A DNA stretch of 64,000 bases, taken from the NCBI GenBank assembly GCA_963774455.1, contig CAVZFD010000003.1, forward strand, positions 248,001 through 312,000. Reading direction: 5' to 3'. The translations under genes and the position numbers were made by a program. Positions 25,977-35,928 of this stretch are shown here, in pieces (position 1 is the stretch's first letter; every line of letters starts with the position of its first letter). The stretch is from DATFVA01 sp963774455 (lineage in GTDB: Bacteria; Bacteroidota; Ignavibacteria; Ignavibacteriales; Ignavibacteriaceae). The notes below the pieces were generated by a model, which ran no database searches, had not been told where the DNA came from, and saw only the letters and a program-made list of their open reading frames with translations.

Positions 25977-27134
25977 ATGTTAGAATATGCATTAAAAGGA
26001 AATAAGAAATACTGGAGCTGGCTTCTGCTGCTTGCCGTAATCATTGCATCCGGATTCTACTTTTACCTGCGTCAACTTGATTACGGTCTTGGTATCACAG
26101 GTATGAGCAGGAATATCAGCTGGGGTCTTTATATTGCCCAGTTCACTTTTATAGTCGGAGTTGCTGCCTCCGCAGTCATGGTTGTCCTGCCTTATTATCT
26201 TCATAACTACAAAGCATTTGGAAAAATTACAATATTAGGTGAATTTCTCGCGATTGCCTCGGTAATAATGTGCATACTTTTCGTTTACGTTGATCTTGGA
26301 CAACCGTTCAGAGTTGCGAATATTTTTTTATATCCAACTTTCCATTCGCTCATGTTTTGGGATGTAATTGCACTCAGCGGCTACCTCATAATCAATGTAA
26401 TAATCACTCGTGTAACTCTTGCAGCAGAACAGAAATCCACAGCTCCGCCACGCTGGATCAGACCAATAATTATATTATCTATTCCGTGGGCTGTCAGCAT
26501 ACATACTGTAACTGCATTCCTGCTTTCGGGGCTTGCGGGGAGACCATTCTGGCTGACTGCCATACTTGCGCCCAGATTCCTTGCATCTGCATTTTCTGCA
26601 GGACCTGCTCTGCTTCTTTTGTTTACATTTATAATCAAAAAACTAACAAAGTTTGATCCTGGGGATGAAGCAGTAAAAAAACTGAGTACGATTATTACAT
26701 ATGCAATGTGTGTAAATGTTTTCTTCATTCTTATGGAGGTTTTTACAACTCTTTATGGCGCAATGCCGGAACATGTCTCTCACCTTCAGTACCTCTATGT
26801 AGGATTAGATGGACAGACAAGACTTGTTCCCTGGATGTGGACTTCCGCCGTTTTATCCATTGTATCTCTTGTCCTGCTTCTTACGCCAAAATTCAAAAAT
26901 AATAACACAACATTGATTGTTGCCTGTATCATGGTCTTCTTTTCAATATGGATTGATAAAGGTCTGGGTTTGATTATAACAGGGTTTATACCCACACCTT
27001 TTGGAGATGTAGTACAATATTGGCCTACAATTCCGGAAGCTCTGATTTCACTTTCAATATGGGCTATCGGGATTTTCCTGATTACAATTTTTTACAAAAT
27101 AACTCTGGATGTACGAAGAGTAACTGAAACATAG
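25977..27134 (+). CDS. dsrP: DsrP, NrfD-type quinone-interacting membrane subunit
   Basis: 385 residues with about ten membrane helices of the NrfD/PsrC family (segments such as LLLLAVIIASGFYFYL, MSRNISWGLYIAQF, FVYVDLGQPFR). It has no cofactor ligands; it exchanges electrons between the periplasmic DsrJO side and menaquinone. No C-terminal cytochrome is present, unlike its paralogue at 5253. It completes the dsrMKJOP set in canonical order. Confidence 0.93.
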   Translation: MLEYALKGNKKYWSWLLLLAVIIASGFYFYLRQLDYGLGITGMSRNISWGLYIAQFTFIVGVAASAVMVVLPYYLHNYKAFGKITILGEFLAIASVIMCILFVYVDLGQPFRVANIFLYPTFHSLMFWDVIALSGYLIINVIITRVTLAAEQKSTAPPRWIRPIIILSIPWAVSIHTVTAFLLSGLAGRPFWLTAILAPRFLASAFSAGPALLLLFTFIIKKLTKFDPGDEAVKKLSTIITYAMCVNVFFILMEVFTTLYGAMPEHVSHLQYLYVGLDGQTRLVPWMWTSAVLSIVSLVLLLTPKFKNNNTTLIVACIMVFFSIWIDKGLGLIITGFIPTPFGDVVQYWPTIPEALISLSIWAIGIFLITIFYKITLDVRRVTET

Positions 27135-27143
27135 CATGATAAA

Positions 27144-28841
27144 GTGTATAACATAATAATCATAGGCGGTATGGCAGCCGGATGTAAAGCGGCTGCAAGA
27201 TTAAGCAGGTTATCCGGTGATTACCAGATAACTATAGTAGAAAAGTCCCCATTCGTTTCTTTAAGCAGGTGCGGCCTTCCCCTATATACTTCAGGCGAGA
27301 TTGATAATATTTTTGAACTTACAAAAACCCCATACGGGATAAGCCGGGACGAAAAATTTTTCCATGATTTTGAAGGCATAACTATTCTTATGCATACAGA
27401 AGTTGTTGATATCGATTCATGGAAAAAAGAAATTGAATGTTTTGACCGCAGAAAGGATCAAAGCTTTAAACTAAAATATGATGCGCTGTTATTTGCCACA
27501 GGGAGTTCTCCGGAAGAACCGCCGTTTCCATATTTCGAATCATCCCGTATAAGTTCAATTTATTCACCTGAAGAAGTTATAAAATTCAAGGAACTCATAA
27601 AGCTGGGTTTAATAAAGAAGACCGTAATTATAGGGGGGGGAGAATATGCCTGGATAAACGCTGAATCAATGGTTTCTCTTTGGGGAATTGAGGTTATCGT
27701 TATTACAAGCCGGGATTCGATTCTTCACGATATTTTTGATATTGAGTTCTCGAAACATGCCGCGAATTGTGTCAATACAGATAAAATTCTGACTCTCCTT
27801 TCCACACGTGTTGAAAGGATTGAACCGGATGGAAACAACCTTCCTGTTGTTGTTCTGGATAATGGTCAGAAAATTGTTTCGGATTTTGTTATAATTTCCG
27901 AGTGTCTGAAAGCGGAAACCTCTCTTGCTAAAAAAGCTGATATAAAACTGGGAGAGCGCGGGGGGATACTGATTGATGAAAAGATGCGCACAAATATTTC
28001 CGATATATGGGCGGCTGGCGATTGTACTGAGGTTAAAAATATTATAACAGGAAAGAGTACTCATTTTCCGGATGGTTCGCAAGCAAACAGGATGGGTAAG
28101 GCCGCTGCTGATTCTATTAACGGAAGGAAGGTTGAATTCAAAGGAATAATTGGAACCAAGAGCCTTAAATTATTCGACAAAAATTTTTGTAAGTCGGGGC
28201 TCACAGAGGGTGAGGCAATTCAAAATGGATTTAATACAGCTAGTGTCATTGGTGTTTGGTCAGATCGGGCAGATTATAATCCTGAAGTTAAAAACATTTT
28301 TGGTAAACTTGTTTATCAAAAACCCGGCCTCCGTTTATTAGGACTTCAACTTATAGGTGAGGGCGATATTCTCCGGTATGTTGATGTCTTTTCAGTATTG
28401 TTGAAAGAAAAAAGGACCCTTAAATCTCTTCTCTGCCTGGAGCATGCATTTCACCCATCTCATTCATCTACTCTTTCTCCTTTAAATTACCTCGGTTGTA
28501 TGGCTGTAAACCAGGAAAAGGACGGCGTAATAAATTATAGTCCCCTGAACTTGCCTCAATTTAATGGTGCATTAATAGATGTAAGAGAGAAGCATGATGC
28601 TGAAACCAAACCTCTGCCGATTGTAGCAGTTAATATTCCGTTTTCAATTTTAAGGAATAGACTAAATGAGTTCGATCCTCTCCAGGAGATTATTTTAATA
28701 TGTACAAAAGGCGGGCGATCGTATGAATCAGCAAGGTTTTTAAGGAATAATGGTTTTCAAAGGACAGCCTACCTCGGCGGAGGCAGCCTCCTGCTGAATG
28801 AAGTTTACGATCTGTTAAAATTTGGAGAATTAGTATTGTGA
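27144..28841 (+). CDS. CoA-disulfide reductase/NADH sulfur reductase-like flavoprotein with C-terminal rhodanese
   Basis: 565 residues. FAD motif GGMAAGCKAAARLSR at the N-terminus; redox-active Cys43 in SLSRCGLPLY, as in CoADR-type enzymes; NAD(P) motif near 153 (IGGGEYAWINAESM); second FAD motif near 285 (DIWAAGDC). The C-terminal rhodanese domain has its catalytic Cys at about 520 (CTKGGRS). Related CoADR-Rhd proteins reduce CoA or protein persulfides, polysulfide or elemental sulfur with NAD(P)H. Start is GTG. It lies directly after dsrP and overlaps hemA by 4 bp, so it may handle zero-valent sulfur intermediates linked to the Dsr pathway. Confidence 0.85.
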   Translation: MYNIIIIGGMAAGCKAAARLSRLSGDYQITIVEKSPFVSLSRCGLPLYTSGEIDNIFELTKTPYGISRDEKFFHDFEGITILMHTEVVDIDSWKKEIECFDRRKDQSFKLKYDALLFATGSSPEEPPFPYFESSRISSIYSPEEVIKFKELIKLGLIKKTVIIGGGEYAWINAESMVSLWGIEVIVITSRDSILHDIFDIEFSKHAANCVNTDKILTLLSTRVERIEPDGNNLPVVVLDNGQKIVSDFVIISECLKAETSLAKKADIKLGERGGILIDEKMRTNISDIWAAGDCTEVKNIITGKSTHFPDGSQANRMGKAAADSINGRKVEFKGIIGTKSLKLFDKNFCKSGLTEGEAIQNGFNTASVIGVWSDRADYNPEVKNIFGKLVYQKPGLRLLGLQLIGEGDILRYVDVFSVLLKEKRTLKSLLCLEHAFHPSHSSTLSPLNYLGCMAVNQEKDGVINYSPLNLPQFNGALIDVREKHDAETKPLPIVAVNIPFSILRNRLNEFDPLQEIILICTKGGRSYESARFLRNNGFQRTAYLGGGSLLLNEVYDLLKFGELVL

Positions 28842-30061
28842 CAAGGGACGAGTTAAAACTGTATGCAGCCGGGATCAGTTATAAAACATCGGAGATTAAC
28901 GTCAGGGAAAAATATCAAATAAACAGTAAGGAAATAAAAGAAGCACTGGTTTTTTTCGGTTCCATTGAAGGAGTAAAGGGAATAGTTATTATATCTACCT
29001 GCAATAGGGTAGAGTTTTATATGGTTCTTCAAAAAGATGCCCAACCCTTTGAACTTTTAAAACAATATTATAATAGAGATCTAGAAAAAGATATCACTGT
29101 GGATATAAGCAAGTTCTATCTGTATGAAGGAAATTATGTTACAAGACACCTTTTTAAGGTAATTTCAGGGCTGGATTCAATGGTGTTAGGGGAATATCAG
29201 ATACAGGGACAAGTAAAAGACGCGTACAGCCTGGCCTGTTCCGAAAAAACGGCGGATAAAATACTACATAAGCTTTTTCATACAGCTTTCCGGACAGGCA
29301 AGGCAGTAAGAACCCGGACCCGCATTGGTATGGGAAGCTTATCTATAAGCTGTACAGCCAGTAAAGTTATAAAAGAAAGGATTTCCAGGAACGATTCTGT
29401 TGCTATAATTGGCGTAAACGAGAATACCAGAATAATTGCAAAATCGCTTTATGATGCCAACTATAAAAGACTGATTTTTGTGAACAGAACTTACATTAAA
29501 GCAGAAGAGATGGCTGCAAAATTTCAGGGGGAGGCTTTGAATCTGAAATCCTTAAGAAAAGTTCTCCTAAACTCAAAATGCATTGTAAGCTGTACGGGAG
29601 CGCCAGGTTATATAATTGATTCAGAAACGTTGAATAAGATTTATGCGGAAAAAGAACTTCCAAAATTAATTATTGATCTGGCAATGCCGAGAGATGTGGA
29701 GATTAATGGGTTGAAACATAACATCGAAATCTTTGATCTCGATAGATTGAGCAGACATATTGAAAAAGAACAAAATGAAGTAATCCTTGCCATCCCCGAA
29801 GCGGAGAGAATCATAGAAGATGAGTCCAGAATTTTCGAAGTATGGAATGAAGCTCAATCTTATAATACCCTCGTTTTTTTTGATGAAAAGGTTGAGGCAA
29901 TACGTTTACAGATACTGAATGAATACCGCACCCAGGTTCCTGAAACAGAAATTGGATTACTTAATAAATTTTCCCGCACACTGATTCACAGAATGAAATC
30001 AACTATTGCCCAGGCAGTTAAAATTAACCTGGGTGAAAATGAAATTCCTAAAACGGGCTGA
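28838..30061 (+). CDS. hemA: Glutamyl-tRNA reductase
   Basis: 407 residues. N-terminal catalytic domain with nucleophile Cys in ISTCNRVEFY (near 53) and SYKTSEINVREK; the LDSMVLGEYQIQGQVKDAY motif around residues 112-130; NADPH domain with AIIGVNENTRIIAK near 188; C-terminal dimerisation helices. It makes glutamate-1-semialdehyde, the first step of C5 tetrapyrrole synthesis. GTG start overlaps the preceding stop by 4 bp. Its place in the dsr operon suggests that siroheme and heme supply is tied to sulfite reduction. Confidence 0.94.
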   Translation: MTRDELKLYAAGISYKTSEINVREKYQINSKEIKEALVFFGSIEGVKGIVIISTCNRVEFYMVLQKDAQPFELLKQYYNRDLEKDITVDISKFYLYEGNYVTRHLFKVISGLDSMVLGEYQIQGQVKDAYSLACSEKTADKILHKLFHTAFRTGKAVRTRTRIGMGSLSISCTASKVIKERISRNDSVAIIGVNENTRIIAKSLYDANYKRLIFVNRTYIKAEEMAAKFQGEALNLKSLRKVLLNSKCIVSCTGAPGYIIDSETLNKIYAEKELPKLIIDLAMPRDVEINGLKHNIEIFDLDRLSRHIEKEQNEVILAIPEAERIIEDESRIFEVWNEAQSYNTLVFFDEKVEAIRLQILNEYRTQVPETEIGLLNKFSRTLIHRMKSTIAQAVKINLGENEIPKTG

Positions 30062-30078
30062 AAACCCCGGAGGATGAT

Positions 30079-30909
30079 ATGAATATAATAACTATTTCAA
30101 GAGGTTCATTAAGTGCTACCGAAGTTATAGCAAAAAAAATCTCTGACAGGCTAAATTGCAAGATTGTTACCAGGGAGGATGTTTTAAAGGCTGCTGAAAA
30201 ATATGGTATTAAGGAAACAGGACTTGGAGATTTATCATTTATTGAAAAGTCACCTACTTTCTGGGATAAAATGAGTGATAGGAAAAAACATTATCTCGCA
30301 TGTTTTCAAACTGCTCTTCTGGATTTTACAATTAATGGAAGCATGGTTTATCATGGTCACCTGGCACAATTCCTCCTTGGTGAAATACCATTTGTACTGC
30401 GAGTGTTATTAACCGCTCCTCCAGAGTACAGAATAAAAACCTTAATGAAAGAAGGAGGAAAGACAAGGGAGGAAGTTCTTGCACAGATCAAGCTGATAGA
30501 TGACAGAAGGGAAAAATGGTCACATTTTTTGTATGGTGTTGACTGGAAGAATCCTGCTTACTACGATATAGTTTTCAATCTTGAAAAAATAAGCACTGAT
30601 ATGGCAGCTGAGTTGATTTCAGGGATAGTATCATGCAAATCGTTCCAGTCAAGTGATGAATCCGTGAAAATTATGAAAAATCTTCATCTTTCTTCCAGAG
30701 TTCGGGCCTATCTTCAGCAGTCTCCAAGGACTAAAGGAAGTGAAGTTGAAATTGAAGCTGATGCTTTCAAAGGTTCTGTAATTGTTAAAGGAAATACACC
30801 TAAGGTTGGATCAAGAATGTGGGAGAACGATATAAAATCGGTACTTTCAAATGTCGAAGGAGTTAAAGAAATCAAAGTCATAAAATCGATTATTGGCTAT
30901 TACGAATAA
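30079..30909 (+). CDS. Cytidylate kinase-like protein with C-terminal BON-like domain
   Basis: 276 residues. The first 185 resemble the cytidylate-kinase-like family: ITISRGSLSATEVIAKKISDRL at the N-terminus and a later LTAPPEYRIKTLM region with NMP-kinase-like spacing. The expected P-loop (GSGG type) reads SRGSLSATE, lacking its glycines, so nucleotide binding is doubtful. Residues about 205-276 form a BON-like alpha/beta domain (AFKGSVIVKGNT, VEGVKEIKVI). GGAGGA precedes the ATG. It sits between hemA and qmoA with short gaps. Function unknown; regulatory or assembly roles in the sulfur operon are possible. Confidence 0.7.
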   Translation: MNIITISRGSLSATEVIAKKISDRLNCKIVTREDVLKAAEKYGIKETGLGDLSFIEKSPTFWDKMSDRKKHYLACFQTALLDFTINGSMVYHGHLAQFLLGEIPFVLRVLLTAPPEYRIKTLMKEGGKTREEVLAQIKLIDDRREKWSHFLYGVDWKNPAYYDIVFNLEKISTDMAAELISGIVSCKSFQSSDESVKIMKNLHLSSRVRAYLQQSPRTKGSEVEIEADAFKGSVIVKGNTPKVGSRMWENDIKSVLSNVEGVKEIKVIKSIIGYYE

Positions 30910-30926
30910 CAAACCGGAAAATTGCT

Positions 30927-32177
30927 ATGTCCCAAAATTTAATATCATCTGACCTGTTAATAGTTGGTGCCGGCATAGCCGGTATTACTGCAGCTGTGGA
31001 AGCAGCAGAAACAGGTATAAAAGTCATATTAGTAGAAAAAAATCCATACATAGGAGGGAAAGTTGCCCAATTTAATAAATACTTTCCCAAAATGTGTCCT
31101 CCTGCCTGTGGACTGGAGATAAACATTCGAAGACTACGTACCAATCCAGCTATTACGCTATACACAAAGGCTGAAGTTAAGCGCATTATAAAAAATGGCA
31201 ACATCTTTAAGGCTGAAATCAATATTGAACCAGGGTATGTGAATAACCGATGTACTGCCTGCGGTGATTGTGTTAATGTTTGTCCTCAATTCAGAAAAAA
31301 TGATTTTAATTATTCAATGGATGAAACAACCGCAATTTATATACCCTATGAGAATGCGTATCCTTCCCGCTATATTATTGATAAGTCGGCTTGTCTTGGT
31401 GAAACCTGTGGAGAATGTGTGGAGGCTTGTAAATATCAGGCAATAGATCTGAAAGAGCAGGAGAAGAATATATCTGTGGAAGTAAAATCTGTTATATGGG
31501 CAGTCGGCTGGGAACCTTATGATGCAACTAAACTAAATCTTCTCGGATTCGGCACATACTCAGATGTCATAACGAACGTGATGATGGAAAGGCTTGCTTC
31601 GGATAATGGTCCAACAAAGGGCAAGATACTTCGTCCTTCAACGGGAGAGAAAATAAACAATATAGCATTTGTTCAATGTGCAGGATCAAGGGATGAGAAT
31701 CATCTTGAATATTGTTCGTCCGTCTGTTGTATGGCATCATTAAAACAGACCAGGTACATAAGGGAACAATATCCCGATGTTGATATTCATATCTATTACA
31801 TTGATGTTCGCTCAAATGGCCTGCTTGAAGATTTCTATAAAAGTGTTCAGAATGATGATAAAATATATTTTCATCGAGGTAAGGTTGCAAAAGTATTTCA
31901 GGATGAATCAAATAAAAATCTGATTATTGAAGCAGAGGATTCCCTGACGGGTAATCTTATGCAGAATTCAGTCGAACTTGTTGTGCTTGCAACGGGAATG
32001 AAACCCGCATCAGAAAGTATTCCGGTTGAAAGATCTTCCTTCGATGAAAATGGTTTCCTAAAGGTAAATGGAAATGTGGGCTGCGGGGTTATTACCATGC
32101 CTAAGGATGTTGCAACGACTGTTCGTGAAGCTACCGGTTCAGTTCTGAAAGTTTTACAAAATATCGGAGGGAAATAA
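30927..32177 (+). CDS. qmoA: QmoA, HdrA-like flavoprotein subunit of the Qmo complex
   Basis: 416 residues. FAD motif VGAGIAGITAAVEAAE (about 12-27), the GGKVAQFNKYFPKMCPPACGLE stretch in residues 47-68, a ferredoxin-like CTACGDCVNVCP near 112 and CLGETCGECVEAC near 156. QmoABC connects menaquinol to APS reductase. qmoB follows after 3 bp. qmoC is not adjacent; it lies about 5 kb downstream at 39671. Confidence 0.9.
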   Translation: MSQNLISSDLLIVGAGIAGITAAVEAAETGIKVILVEKNPYIGGKVAQFNKYFPKMCPPACGLEINIRRLRTNPAITLYTKAEVKRIIKNGNIFKAEINIEPGYVNNRCTACGDCVNVCPQFRKNDFNYSMDETTAIYIPYENAYPSRYIIDKSACLGETCGECVEACKYQAIDLKEQEKNISVEVKSVIWAVGWEPYDATKLNLLGFGTYSDVITNVMMERLASDNGPTKGKILRPSTGEKINNIAFVQCAGSRDENHLEYCSSVCCMASLKQTRYIREQYPDVDIHIYYIDVRSNGLLEDFYKSVQNDDKIYFHRGKVAKVFQDESNKNLIIEAEDSLTGNLMQNSVELVVLATGMKPASESIPVERSSFDENGFLKVNGNVGCGVITMPKDVATTVREATGSVLKVLQNIGGK

Positions 32178-32180
32178 GCA

Positions 32181-34397
32181 ATGGCATCAGAAAATAATGT
32201 TGGCGTCTATCTATGCTCAGGATGCGGCTTAAGTGAGTCATTAAATCTGGATGAACTGGTAAAAGTTGCTGCGGAAGAAAATAAAATACCGGTTTGTAAA
32301 GTAAGTCAATGGCTGTGCAGTCATGAAGGTACCGATCTAATTAAAAACGATATTAAAAATGAAAAACTAAATAAAGTGGTTATCGGTGCCTGTTCTCCCA
32401 GAGTTCTCACTGATGTATTCACATTTGGAAAAGATGTATTTGTTGATAGAGTAAATCTTAGAGAGCAGGTTATATGGACCCATAAGCCGAATGACGTAGA
32501 TACCCAGATGCTCGCTGATGATTATCTGCGGATGGGAATTGCTAAAGTAAACAATTGTGATATTCCTGAACCATTTCATCGGGATGTTAATGAGACAGTA
32601 CTCGTCATAGGTGGAGGAATTACCGGTATTACAGCCGCTCTTGAAACAGCCGAAACAGGTTCATTGGTGATCCTTGTAGAAAAAGAAGAAAAACTCGGCG
32701 GCTACCTTAATCATATTTATAAAAAAGAGCCCTCGGAGTATCCTTATCTTGAGCCTGAACCTCCGGGCCACGAAGGATTGATCAACAAACTTAAATCCGA
32801 TATCAGGATTAAAATTATAACATCATGTGTTATAACAAAAATATCCGGGGAACCCGGGAACTTTAATGTTATCCTGAGCAATAATGATAATTTTGTTGTG
32901 GGTTCAATTGTACAAGCCACCGGTTCAAAACCTTATAATGCTGAGAAGCTGGGTGAATTTGGGTATGGGAAGGTTGAAAATGTAATGACTGGTGTGCAAT
33001 TCGAAGAATATTTTACAAACGGTAAAAAATTGCTTAATGGCAGTCCAGTTAAGAGTGTAGCTTTCATTCAATGTGCCGGTTCCAGGGATGAAAAACACCT
33101 CCCATATTGTTCGGCTACATGCTGTACAGCATCATTAAAGCAGGCGCTCTATGTTAGAGAGAAATATCCCGATGCATTAATATATATTATTTATAAAGAT
33201 ATCAGAACAAGTGCCCAGCTGGAACTATTTTATAAGCGGGTTCAGACAGAGGATAATATATTTTTTACTAAGGGTGAAGTTGTAAAAGTTGAGCGGTCAG
33301 ATAATTCGATATCAATCGATATTGACAATTCCCTCCTTGGTGAAAAGATACAGATAAACTCAGATGTAGTAGTTCTGGCTACCGGAACAATTCCTTCTAC
33401 ACTGGCGGGACAGCCGGAGGTTGGAGTACAGCCAGCTGAATCAATTGGAAAAACCCTTGATGGGAAAAAAGCTGCACAGTCAGCAGAGGCGGGAGCAGGA
33501 ATACTGAATCTTTCCTATAGGCAGGGTACAGATTTGCCTTCATTGAAATACGGTTACCCGGATTCACATTATATCTGTTTCCCATATGAAACCAGAAGGA
33601 CAGGTATTTATGCTGCTGGCTCCGTTCGTTATCCTATGGACATCAGAAATTGTATTGAAGATGCCCGTGGTGCTGCATTAAAAGCAATTCAGGTTCTTTA
33701 TTCAGCCAGAGAGGGCAAAGCCGTCCACCCACGTTCAGGAGACCAGTCATACCCGGATTTCTTTCTTCAAAGATGCACTCAGTGCAAGCGTTGCACAGAA
33801 GAATGTCCCTTCGGAACACTGGACGAAGATGCAAAGGGAACACCGCTGCCGAATTTAACAAGATGCAGGAGATGCGGGATCTGCCTGGGAGCTTGTCCGG
33901 AAAGGATTATTTCCTTTAAGGACTATTCTATCCAGATGATCTCATCAATGATCAAGGCTGTAAATATACCAGATGAATTTGAGGAAAAACCAAGAATCCT
34001 TGCCTTCCTATGTGAGAATGATGCCTATCCTTCACTGGATTTTGCAGGAAGATACAGACTTCAATTTGATCCAAATATAAGGGTGATTCCTGTTAGATGT
34101 CTCGGTTCAGTTAATGTGGTCTGGATAGCAGATGCACTTTCCCGTGGTTTTGACGGTGTACTTATGATAGGGTGTAAATTCGGAGATGATTATCAATGTC
34201 ACTTTATAAAAGGAAGTGAACTTGCAAGTAAAAGAATGGAAAACGTGCAGGAAAAGCTTAAACAACTTGTACTTGAACCAGAACGGGTAAAATTACTCAC
34301 ACTTTCAATTGATGAGTATAAAAAACTGCCTGAGATCTTTAATAGTTTTGTTGAAGAGATAGTGGAAATGGGATTTAATCCATATAAAGGTATGTAG
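32181..34397 (+). CDS. qmoB: QmoB, HdrA/MvhD-like flavoprotein subunit of the Qmo complex
   Basis: 738 residues, the usual length for QmoB. N-terminal HdrA-like part with CSGCG near 13 and FAD motif VIGGGITGITAALETAE (near 142). Second Fe-S region CTQCKRCTEECP and CRRCGICLGACP (about 533-575), then a C-terminal MvhD-like domain (ILAFLCENDAYPSLD and MIGCKFGDDYQC). Together with QmoA it may confurcate electrons to AprBA. It is the last gene before a 288-bp gap. Confidence 0.92.
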   Translation: MASENNVGVYLCSGCGLSESLNLDELVKVAAEENKIPVCKVSQWLCSHEGTDLIKNDIKNEKLNKVVIGACSPRVLTDVFTFGKDVFVDRVNLREQVIWTHKPNDVDTQMLADDYLRMGIAKVNNCDIPEPFHRDVNETVLVIGGGITGITAALETAETGSLVILVEKEEKLGGYLNHIYKKEPSEYPYLEPEPPGHEGLINKLKSDIRIKIITSCVITKISGEPGNFNVILSNNDNFVVGSIVQATGSKPYNAEKLGEFGYGKVENVMTGVQFEEYFTNGKKLLNGSPVKSVAFIQCAGSRDEKHLPYCSATCCTASLKQALYVREKYPDALIYIIYKDIRTSAQLELFYKRVQTEDNIFFTKGEVVKVERSDNSISIDIDNSLLGEKIQINSDVVVLATGTIPSTLAGQPEVGVQPAESIGKTLDGKKAAQSAEAGAGILNLSYRQGTDLPSLKYGYPDSHYICFPYETRRTGIYAAGSVRYPMDIRNCIEDARGAALKAIQVLYSAREGKAVHPRSGDQSYPDFFLQRCTQCKRCTEECPFGTLDEDAKGTPLPNLTRCRRCGICLGACPERIISFKDYSIQMISSMIKAVNIPDEFEEKPRILAFLCENDAYPSLDFAGRYRLQFDPNIRVIPVRCLGSVNVVWIADALSRGFDGVLMIGCKFGDDYQCHFIKGSELASKRMENVQEKLKQLVLEPERVKLLTLSIDEYKKLPEIFNSFVEEIVEMGFNPYKGM

Positions 34398-34685
34398 CTT
34401 TGAATCTGCAACATACGGATTACAGAAAGTTCATTCGCGTTGCATTTACAGAACCATAGCTATACTTTTTATTTAGAAGTTATTCTGTATTTACATAAAA
34501 TAGTCCATATTTTTTTATAAAACCTTTAGTAAGGGAGATGAAATTGCCTGTTACGAATGGGGAAATAAACCAGGTATATGCGGCCAGCTTATTTATCTCT
34601 TTCAGATCTGAAAAGACAGCAATTTCTTTTTTGACCAGGCACTTCAATAAAGCTAATAACTATATTTTAAAAGGAAGGGACATCT
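34398..34685. other. 288-bp gap upstream of sat
   Basis: No intrinsic terminator or convincing promoter was found. A 51-codon frame (34538-34693) with AAGGGAG close to its ATG overlaps the start of sat in another frame; its peptide resembles nothing known to me and is not called as a gene. A loose inverted pair (TGCAAC near 34407, GTTGCA near 34439) is the only dyad seen. Confidence 0.5.
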
Positions 34686-35921
34686 ATGTCTAAATCAAAC
34701 TTAATAAGACCTCATGGTAGTGATGATCTGAAGATACTTCTTCTTAGCGGTAAAGAGAAAGACGAGGAATTAAAGAAAGCTGCAAAGCTGAAAAAAATTC
34801 CTGCAAGCAGTCGTGAAACCGGTGACCTGATAATGTTGGGAATAGGAGGTTTTACCCCACTGGAAGGTTTTATGGGTTACGATGACTGGAAAGGTGTTTG
34901 TTCTGAAATGAAGATGACAAATGGTTTATTCTGGCCAATTCCAATTACTTTGTCAGTTTCAAGCGAAGTTGCCGAATCAATTAAGATTAATGAAGAAATA
35001 ACTTTAATCAGCGATGAAACAAAAGAAATTATGGCCACCATGAAGGTCATCGAAAAGTACAAAATTGATAAACATTTTGAATGTAAAAATGTTTTTACAA
35101 CCACTGACCCTGAACATCCCGGTGTAAAAATGGTTATGGAGCAGTTGGAATGGAATATTGCTGGACCGGTTAAAGTACTGTCTGAAAGTTATTTCCCGGA
35201 AGAATTCAAAGGCATCTATCAGCGACCTGCAGAAAGCAGGAAAATCTTTGAGGAAAAAGGATGGAGAACAATCGCTGCGTTACAGCTGCGTAATCCTATG
35301 CATCGTTCTCATGAATATCTTGCAAAGATTGCCATAGAAGTATCTGACGGTCTTTATATACATCAATTGGTTGGAAAACTTAAACCTGGTGATATCCCTG
35401 CTGATGTCAGGGTAAAGTGTATCGATACGCTGGTAGATAACTATTTTGTTAAGGACAGGGTAGTAGCTGGCGGATATCCTCTGGATATGCGTTACGCAGG
35501 TCCCCGTGAAGGTTTACTTCATGGTGTATTCCGTCAGAATTTCGGATGTACACATATGATAATAGGCCGTGATCATGCAGGGGTAGGAAATTACTACGGT
35601 CCATTTGATGCCCAGGAAGCTTATTTCAAGTTATGGGATGGTGCACTTGAATGTAAGATGCTTCCAATTGACTGGACTTTCTGGTGTTATAAGTGCGGTG
35701 GTATGGCATCCATGAAAACTTGTCCTCACAAAAAAGAAGACAGGTTGTTCCTAAGCGGTACAGCTCTAAGAAAAGCTTTATCTGAGAGCGGTGATGTCCC
35801 GGCAGAATTCAGCCGTCCTGAAGTTCTGGCTCTTCTGCGTGACTACTACGCCAAACTTGAGGAAAAAGTTGAGATAAAAATGCACCAGTTCGCAACAGGT
35901 GATCTGGAAAAGAAAAAATAG
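34686..35921 (+). CDS. sat: Sulfate adenylyltransferase (ATP sulfurylase)
   Basis: 411 residues of the single-domain bacterial/archaeal type. Catalytic motifs are present: QLRNPMHRSHEYL (QxRNPxHxxH, near 197), GRDHAGVGNYYGP (near 298) and RYAGPREGLLHG. A Cys-rich zinc site appears in CYKCGGMASMKTCPH near 339. It activates sulfate with ATP to APS in the cytoplasm; in this pathway it runs in the reductive direction with pyrophosphate removal, though the enzyme is reversible. AAGGAAGGG precedes the ATG. aprB follows after 60 bp. Confidence 0.96.
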   Translation: MSKSNLIRPHGSDDLKILLLSGKEKDEELKKAAKLKKIPASSRETGDLIMLGIGGFTPLEGFMGYDDWKGVCSEMKMTNGLFWPIPITLSVSSEVAESIKINEEITLISDETKEIMATMKVIEKYKIDKHFECKNVFTTTDPEHPGVKMVMEQLEWNIAGPVKVLSESYFPEEFKGIYQRPAESRKIFEEKGWRTIAALQLRNPMHRSHEYLAKIAIEVSDGLYIHQLVGKLKPGDIPADVRVKCIDTLVDNYFVKDRVVAGGYPLDMRYAGPREGLLHGVFRQNFGCTHMIIGRDHAGVGNYYGPFDAQEAYFKLWDGALECKMLPIDWTFWCYKCGGMASMKTCPHKKEDRLFLSGTALRKALSESGDVPAEFSRPEVLALLRDYYAKLEEKVEIKMHQFATGDLEKKK

Positions 35922-35928
35922 AAAAAAC

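Noticed and set aside
34538..34693. 51-codon frame upstream of and overlapping sat
   Set aside because: No family resemblance, the ribosome site is too close to the ATG, and it overlaps a certain gene in another frame.
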